Assembly (NCBI GenBank): GCA_945897695.1
Contig: CAMDGW010000017.1
Span: forward strand, 1-19,607
DNA: 19,607 bases
Direction: 5' to 3'
Source of the DNA: Pseudobacteriovorax antillogorgiicola
GTDB lineage: Bacteria > Bdellovibrionota_B > Oligoflexia > Oligoflexales > RGVZ01
The notes beneath the pieces were generated by a model. It ran no database searches. It saw nothing but the letters and a program-made list of their open reading frames with translations, and was not told where the DNA came from. The first letter of the stretch is position 1. Each line of letters begins with the position of its first letter. Position numbers and translations under genes: made by a program. Shown in pieces: positions 15,882 through 19,607 of the stretch.

Positions 15882-15918
15882 GTTGATTTATGCTACATTG
15901 CGTTGGGAAATAATCAAC
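15882..15918. promoter_or_regulatory. Divergent promoter region with 7-bp inverted repeat
   Basis: GTTGATT (15882-15888) and AATCAAC (15912-15918) form a perfect inverted repeat between the transport operon and elbB. On the minus strand TTGATT (15912-15917), a 16-base spacer and TAGCAT (15890-15895) give a plausible promoter whose start point would fall at or next to the operon ATG at 15881. On the plus strand TTGATT (15883-15888) could serve elbB, but its -10 is poor. Confidence 0.4.
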
Positions 15919-15946
15919 GAACTTCCGATGATAGGAGGCGTGACCC

Positions 15947-16609
15947 ATGAAGAAAATTGCAGTGATTTTGAATGGCTGTGGACATCGAGACGGTTCTGAA
16001 ATCCATGAGGCAGTTTTGACGTTGCTTGGAATTGAAAACGCGGGTGCCACTTGGGAGGCTTTAGCATTAAATAAGCCTCAAGCTCGGGTCGTAAATCATC
16101 TGGATGGAAACGTTGAAACAGATGAGCCGCTCCGTAATATGCTTAAAGAATCGGCGCGCCTTGCCCGTGGTCGAGTGAAAGATTTAAGGACCGCCAATGT
16201 CGACGACTACGCTGCTGTCATTATTCCTGGTGGTAACGGCACGGCATCAAATTTGTGCGATTTCGCCACTAAAGGGGCGCACATGACAGTGATACCTGAA
16301 GTCAGCACTTTCCTTGAGGGTGCCCACGGCAAAAAAAAGCCCATAGGAGCGGTTTGTATTGCCCCCATGTTGCTTGCAAAAATCTTTGGTGAAAACGGGG
16401 TCCATCTAACACTTGGTTCGCCGGAAGGTGACGCAGCTAAGGCTGCCCGCACAATGGGCGCCAAGGTCTCAGGCTGCGAGGTGGAAGACTGTATTGTTGA
16501 TGAAACGCTTAAAATTGTGACCACACCAGCCTACATGCTGGACGCCACGGTTAGCCAGGTTGCTATTGGTATTGCAAAGCTTGCACAGGAAATCGTTCGA
16601 CTGATTTAA
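15947..16609 (+). CDS. elbB: ElbB, DJ-1/PfpI-family isoprenoid-associated protein
   Basis: ElbB (also called sigma cross-reacting protein 27A) is a cytoplasmic DJ-1/PfpI-fold protein; the E. coli protein is linked to isoprenoid biosynthesis and has glyoxalase activity reported for the family. The 220-residue protein has the typical N-terminus ILNGCGHRDGSEIHEAVLTL (7-26), the IIPGGNG segment (92-98), and the nucleophile elbow GAVCIAP (134-140) with Cys137. Acidic residues at 18 and 21 match the family's helper glutamate region. AGGAGG lies nine bases before the ATG. The gene is transcribed away from the transport operon and converges on the PilZ gene with a gap of only two bases. Family assignment is firm; the physiological role is not well defined even in model species. 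Confidence 0.9.
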   Translation: MKKIAVILNGCGHRDGSEIHEAVLTLLGIENAGATWEALALNKPQARVVNHLDGNVETDEPLRNMLKESARLARGRVKDLRTANVDDYAAVIIPGGNGTASNLCDFATKGAHMTVIPEVSTFLEGAHGKKKPIGAVCIAPMLLAKIFGENGVHLTLGSPEGDAAKAARTMGAKVSGCEVEDCIVDETLKIVTTPAYMLDATVSQVAIGIAKLAQEIVRLI

Positions 16610-16611
16610 GA

Positions 16612-16944
16612 TTACTTCAAGCAACCAGCCTTACTAAACTCAATCTCAAGATTCACCTGCTGATCGGTGCACACGAGCCCGTAGCGCCACAAGTCGTGTT
16701 TGCCAAAATCTTGCTCACCCCAAATAACCTCGAGGGGAATTTGTCGATTACCAATCATCAGCGATGCTTTTGCTCCGACGGCAAACTGAACGCTACAAAT
16801 GATACCCATGCCATGCTCGCTGACATCAAGTGGCTTGACCTCCGCATCTTTACTGTTAACAACAAATCGTCCCGGCATAAGGCCAGTTAGTCGCTTCCGC
16901 TCGCTGATGCGGCGCTCTTTTAGCTTTAGTTGATATCCAGGCAT
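16612..16944 (-). CDS. Single-domain PilZ protein, probable c-di-GMP receptor
   Basis: PilZ domains bind cyclic di-GMP and pass the signal to motility, secretion or polysaccharide machinery. This 110-residue protein is almost only a PilZ domain: the RxxxR motif is Arg12-ISE-Arg16 in a basic head, and the DxSxxG motif is Asp40-V-Ser42-EH-Gly45, followed by beta strands up to about residue 95. Both motifs are intact, so c-di-GMP binding is expected. GGGGAGGA lies seven bases upstream of the ATG. No partner domain or linked diguanylate cyclase is present, so the downstream target is unknown. Its end is two bases from the end of elbB. Confidence 0.85.
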   Translation of the reverse strand: MPGYQLKLKERRISERKRLTGLMPGRFVVNSKDAEVKPLDVSEHGMGIICSVQFAVGAKASLMIGNRQIPLEVIWGEQDFGKHDLWRYGLVCTDQQVNLEIEFSKAGCLK

Positions 16945-17182
16945 GAGAATGTCCTCCCCAATACGTCACAAGCACTCCGAACGGCTAGTCCGCAGGTCCG
17001 CACACAAGGATAGGCATCGGCAATTTAAGGCTAAGACTGAGACAACAATGATTTTTCAAAAATATCATATACTTGCAGGATCAATTAGCCCCGCCCCCTT
17101 TCCCTGTCTAGGGCTCTAGCTTGTGACTGTCGCCGTCTTAATTCGGCGTAATGAAAGCATAATTGGTCCGGGAGTCTAAAAA
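16945..17182. promoter_or_regulatory. Divergent intergenic region with two palindromes
   Basis: This 238-base gap separates divergent PilZ and ImmA-like genes. It holds the 13-base palindrome ATTTTTCAAAAAT (17051-17063) and a hairpin with arms CGCCG (17131-17135) and CGGCG (17144-17148). CATAAT (17158-17163) is a five-of-six -10 match but lacks a good -35. The sites could be operators; nothing more specific is visible. Confidence 0.35.
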
Positions 17183-18151
17183 ATGTACAATAGCTATAGA
17201 TGTTTCAGTCAGTTCGATCCAATCAAAGACGGGGAGGTTTGTATGTTGGCACTATTTCCAGAGTTATCAGCATGCGCAAAGGCCAAAGATATTGAAAAGC
17301 TGGCTGTCTTGGTTAGGACTTATTTCGCAGGCGAAGTCGCGGCCAAGCCCAAGCTTGATGTGCTAGGGGCTGTGCGTCAATTTGGAATCCCAGTTGGCAT
17401 GGCTCCCATCAAGTACTTTGGCGCTATCGCAGTGCGCGACGATGGCGGCGACATCAGAGCAAGTATTCTTATTCGTGAAAATCTGGACATGAATCAGCAA
17501 AGGTTCGTTTTGGCTCATATCCTTGGACATTTTCTGCTGGAGATACAGCCGCGACTGGCCTCTAGTGAGTGGAAGAGTTCTGGCTTTAAGGAGTTGGTGG
17601 ATCCTTCGCGCCGCTACGCAGTGGCTGAGGGATTAGGTGGTCTCTCGGCAAAAGATTTTGCGCTAGAGGATCTGGCCGATCGTTTTGCGGGAGCGCTGCT
17701 CATGCCTGCGGCGATGATTAAACGGGCCGTAGAAAAATTAGAGGATTTATCTAAAGTTGCCGCCGTTTTTGGGGTGGACCGTGACGTTATCGAGCGTCGA
17801 CTTGAAGATATTGGCCTGACTGATATCGCAATCAATACCCAGTCTAGACTTCGCTCCGGTGCCAAGGTTGCGAGTCCTATTGACGTACTGAATGAACTCG
17901 CCCATAGTGAGGTTCCCAGAGATGTTCCGCCGGAGCAATTGATTCGTGATGTCAGCCAGCCAGTTACATCAATGCCCCGCGCCGTTGCAGCCCATTCATA
18001 CAGTGATGCCGCTCAGTCAGAGGCATCTCCAGATGATGGGACAGCGACGACAAGAGTAAAGAAAAAGTCAAATAGTGGCGGCCTAAAGGGCATGGACCGC
18101 ATTCGGGAGCTGGCGCGAAGAATGGATAAGTTTGGTGACAAGGCTGAGTGA
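17183..18151 (+). CDS. ImmA/IrrE-like protein with inactivated zinc-peptidase motif
   Basis: ImmA/IrrE (M78) proteins are zinc peptidases that cleave DNA-bound repressors. This 322-residue protein has the family core: strand DIRASILIREN (90-100), the helix RFVLAHILGHFLLE (107-120), and the third ligand helix LEDLADRFAGALLMP (161-175) with Glu162. The zinc ligands His112 and His116 are kept, but the catalytic Glu of HExxH is Ile113 (ATC codon), so hydrolysis is not expected. No helix-turn-helix domain precedes it. The C-terminus (about 250-322) is polar, ending in a basic, likely helical tail. Two starts are credible: ATG 17183 with GGGAG eight bases before, and ATG 17243 (Met21) with GGGAGG five bases before. 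The gene overlaps aacS by 17 bases, suggesting joint expression and a regulatory or sensing role. Confidence 0.8.
   Translation: MYNSYRCFSQFDPIKDGEVCMLALFPELSACAKAKDIEKLAVLVRTYFAGEVAAKPKLDVLGAVRQFGIPVGMAPIKYFGAIAVRDDGGDIRASILIRENLDMNQQRFVLAHILGHFLLEIQPRLASSEWKSSGFKELVDPSRRYAVAEGLGGLSAKDFALEDLADRFAGALLMPAAMIKRAVEKLEDLSKVAAVFGVDRDVIERRLEDIGLTDIAINTQSRLRSGAKVASPIDVLNELAHSEVPRDVPPEQLIRDVSQPVTSMPRAVAAHSYSDAAQSEASPDDGTATTRVKKKSNSGGLKGMDRIRELARRMDKFGDKAE
17231..17236 (+). promoter_or_regulatory. Second ribosome-binding site within the ImmA-like gene
   Basis: GGGGAG followed by G, five bases before ATG 17243, is the best Shine-Dalgarno match for this gene and would give a 302-residue protein lacking the first 20 residues. 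The upstream site GGGAG (17170-17174) before ATG 17183 is nearly as good, so either start or both may be used. Confidence 0.45.
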
Positions 18152-19607
18152 TCTTTCTGATCGTCCTTTATGGACTCCTTCGCAGCGAAGTGTTGAAGAA
18201 AGTTTGATGAAAAAGTTCTTGCTGCACGTCAGCAGGAGTATATCCCCCGCAGTTCGAGACTGGTCGTCTCTTTATAAATGGTCGATCGATAACTTTCCAG
18301 ACTTCTGGAGAGAGTTGTCGCAGTTTGTGGAACTGAAGTTTCAGGTTCCTCCAAAAAGTACATTCAAAAGTGGCGCAACGATGCGACATTCGTGTTGGTT
18401 TGAAGACGCCGCATTGAACTTCGCAGAAAACCTTTTGCCTTCACCAGACGATCAAGAGGTCATGGTCTCTATTGCTGAGGGTACTGATGTGGCTCGCCGG
18501 ACTGGCCTTCAACTGTGGAACGATGTCGCTCGCTGCACAAAAGCAATGCGCGATGCAGGCGTCACTGAAAATGATCGTGTAGCCGGCGTCCTTATCAATG
18601 GGCCAGAGGCCGTGATATGTATGCTCGCAACGGCATCCCTTGGAGCAATATGGGCTTCTTGTAGTCCCGACTTTGGATCGCGGGGGATTTCTGATCGCTT
18701 GAATCAAATAGAACCGAAGCTGGTTTTTGCCACGGAGTCCTATAGTTATGCTGGAAAAAATGTCAAAAATCTTCAGCAGACAATTGATGCACTTAGATCT
18801 TTAAAGGTTTCGCCGCGTGTGATTGCTGTCGATCATTTTCATCGCGGGACAGATCAATTTTCGGATTTCCTCAAATCTTCTGGTCTCCCAGAAGGTTCAA
18901 AGTTGCCGCTGGAAATTGAATTTGTCCCGCGCAAATTTCAGGATCCTCAATACATTCTCTTTAGTAGCGGGACGACTGGTCTTCCCAAATGCATCGTGCA
19001 CGGTGTGGGCGGAACCCTGCTTCAGCACAAAAAAGAGCTTATGCTCCACAGTGATATCAAACCAGGTGATACTTTACTTTATTTTACGACATGTGGATGG
19101 ATGATGTGGAATTGGATGGTCTCTGCCCTCGCATGCGGTGCTCGAGTCGTGACCTTCGACGGCGCTCCAGGATTCCCCGATATTGATAGATTATGGAATC
19201 TTTGTCGAGACGAGCAAGTGACGCACTTCGGGACGAGTCCAAAATTTATTTCAGCGTGTATGCAGGCGGATGGATTTTTGCCAAGTAAAGGAGCTGGTTT
19301 ACCGTTTCTGCGGACGATTCTTTCTACCGGTTCACCGTTACTTCCGGCCCATTTTGAATGGGTCTATAAGCATTTTCCCAACATTCATCTGGCCTCGATC
19401 AGTGGAGGCACCGATATCATCAGTTGCTTCATGCTCGGTAACCCCATGCTGCCTGTTTATGCCGGAGAAATTCAAGGGCCGGGGCTTGGTATGGCTATTC
19501 AGTCATGGAATGCTAACGGTCAACCCGTATCAGGCGAAAAAGGTGAGCTCGTCTGCGTCAAGCCTTTTGTCTCAATGCCTGTATTCTTTTGGCATGATGA
19601 GGATGGT
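18135..19607 (+). CDS. aacS: Acetoacetyl-CoA synthetase (partial, runs off the window)
   Basis: AacS activates acetoacetate to acetoacetyl-CoA with ATP and CoA, linking ketone-body or polyhydroxybutyrate-derived acetoacetate to central metabolism. The first 491 codons are present without a stop; full proteins have about 650 residues. The N-terminus carries the family-typical RPLWTPSQ, then FPDFW near residue 55, the AMP-binding loop SSGTTGLPK (277-285) followed by CIVHG, and SGGTD (423-427) before IISCF, the pattern of acetoacetyl-CoA synthetases rather than acetyl-CoA synthetases. The GTG start at 18135 lies inside the end of the ImmA-like gene; ATG 18207 would cut off the conserved N-terminal segment. 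The Shine-Dalgarno is weak (GGATAAG), consistent with coupling. The C-terminal domain with the catalytic Lys is outside the window. Confidence 0.87.
   Translation, partial: MTRLSDLSDRPLWTPSQRSVEESLMKKFLLHVSRSISPAVRDWSSLYKWSIDNFPDFWRELSQFVELKFQVPPKSTFKSGATMRHSCWFEDAALNFAENLLPSPDDQEVMVSIAEGTDVARRTGLQLWNDVARCTKAMRDAGVTENDRVAGVLINGPEAVICMLATASLGAIWASCSPDFGSRGISDRLNQIEPKLVFATESYSYAGKNVKNLQQTIDALRSLKVSPRVIAVDHFHRGTDQFSDFLKSSGLPEGSKLPLEIEFVPRKFQDPQYILFSSGTTGLPKCIVHGVGGTLLQHKKELMLHSDIKPGDTLLYFTTCGWMMWNWMVSALACGARVVTFDGAPGFPDIDRLWNLCRDEQVTHFGTSPKFISACMQADGFLPSKGAGLPFLRTILSTGSPLLPAHFEWVYKHFPNIHLASISGGTDIISCFMLGNPMLPVYAGEIQGPGLGMAIQSWNANGQPVSGEKGELVCVKPFVSMPVFFWHDEDG

Noticed and set aside
1..19607. Search by eye for CRISPR arrays, tRNA genes, insertion sequences, attachment sites and toxin-antitoxin pairs
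   Set aside because: None seen. The ImmA-like protein might suggest a phage or ICE, but no integrase, repressor or terminal repeats accompany it, and aacS follows directly.

Overview
The window is chromosomal DNA from a Gram-negative bacterium. Two lipoproteins with lipobox signal peptides, a predicted outer-membrane beta-barrel with a cleavable signal peptide, and a mixture of housekeeping genes all point that way. MutL carries the complete endonuclease metal motif, as in bacteria that lack the Dam/MutH strand-discrimination system. The style of the lipoproteins and the gene mix remind me of the Bdellovibrionota/Oligoflexia, but that is an impression and the taxon cannot be fixed from this sequence alone. 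I see no tRNA, rRNA, CRISPR array, insertion sequence or phage gene.

Layout, left to right. (1) 111-3627, + strand: a tight run of mutL (mismatch repair), miaA (tRNA A37 prenylation) and an S51-family peptidase; the last two share an ATGA stop/start overlap. (2) 3826-4767, +: a cysteine-rich lipoprotein of unknown function. (3) 4881-5609, +: ubiE/menG (quinone C-methyltransferase), preceded by an exact 11-bp tandem repeat. (4) 5613-7460, - strand: htpG (Hsp90), convergent with ubiE and served by a good sigma70-type promoter. (5) 7756-9108, +: a larger two-domain lipoprotein that ends at a clear Rho-independent terminator (9172-9204). (6) 9205-9579: a gene-poor stretch rich in inverted repeats.

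(7) 15881-9580, - strand: a five-gene transport operon. In transcription order it encodes a secreted beta-barrel-like protein, a polytopic permease-like protein, a CcmA/ABC-2-type ATPase, and two full-length ABC exporter half-transporters. The last four open reading frames overlap end to start. The two exporter subunits form a textbook asymmetric heterodimer: one has Asp in place of the Walker B catalytic Glu, and its partner has LSHGQ instead of LSGGQ. This is the most system-like part of the window; its substrate is unknown.

(8) 15947-16609, +: elbB (DJ-1/PfpI-like), divergent from the transport operon. (9) 16612-16944, -: a single-domain PilZ protein, probably a c-di-GMP receptor. (10) 17183 to the end, +: an ImmA/IrrE-like protein whose HExxH site reads HILGH, so the catalytic Glu is lost, overlapping the start of aacS (acetoacetyl-CoA synthetase), which runs off the window after 491 codons. 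The overlap suggests that the pseudo-peptidase works with, or regulates, acyl-CoA metabolism.
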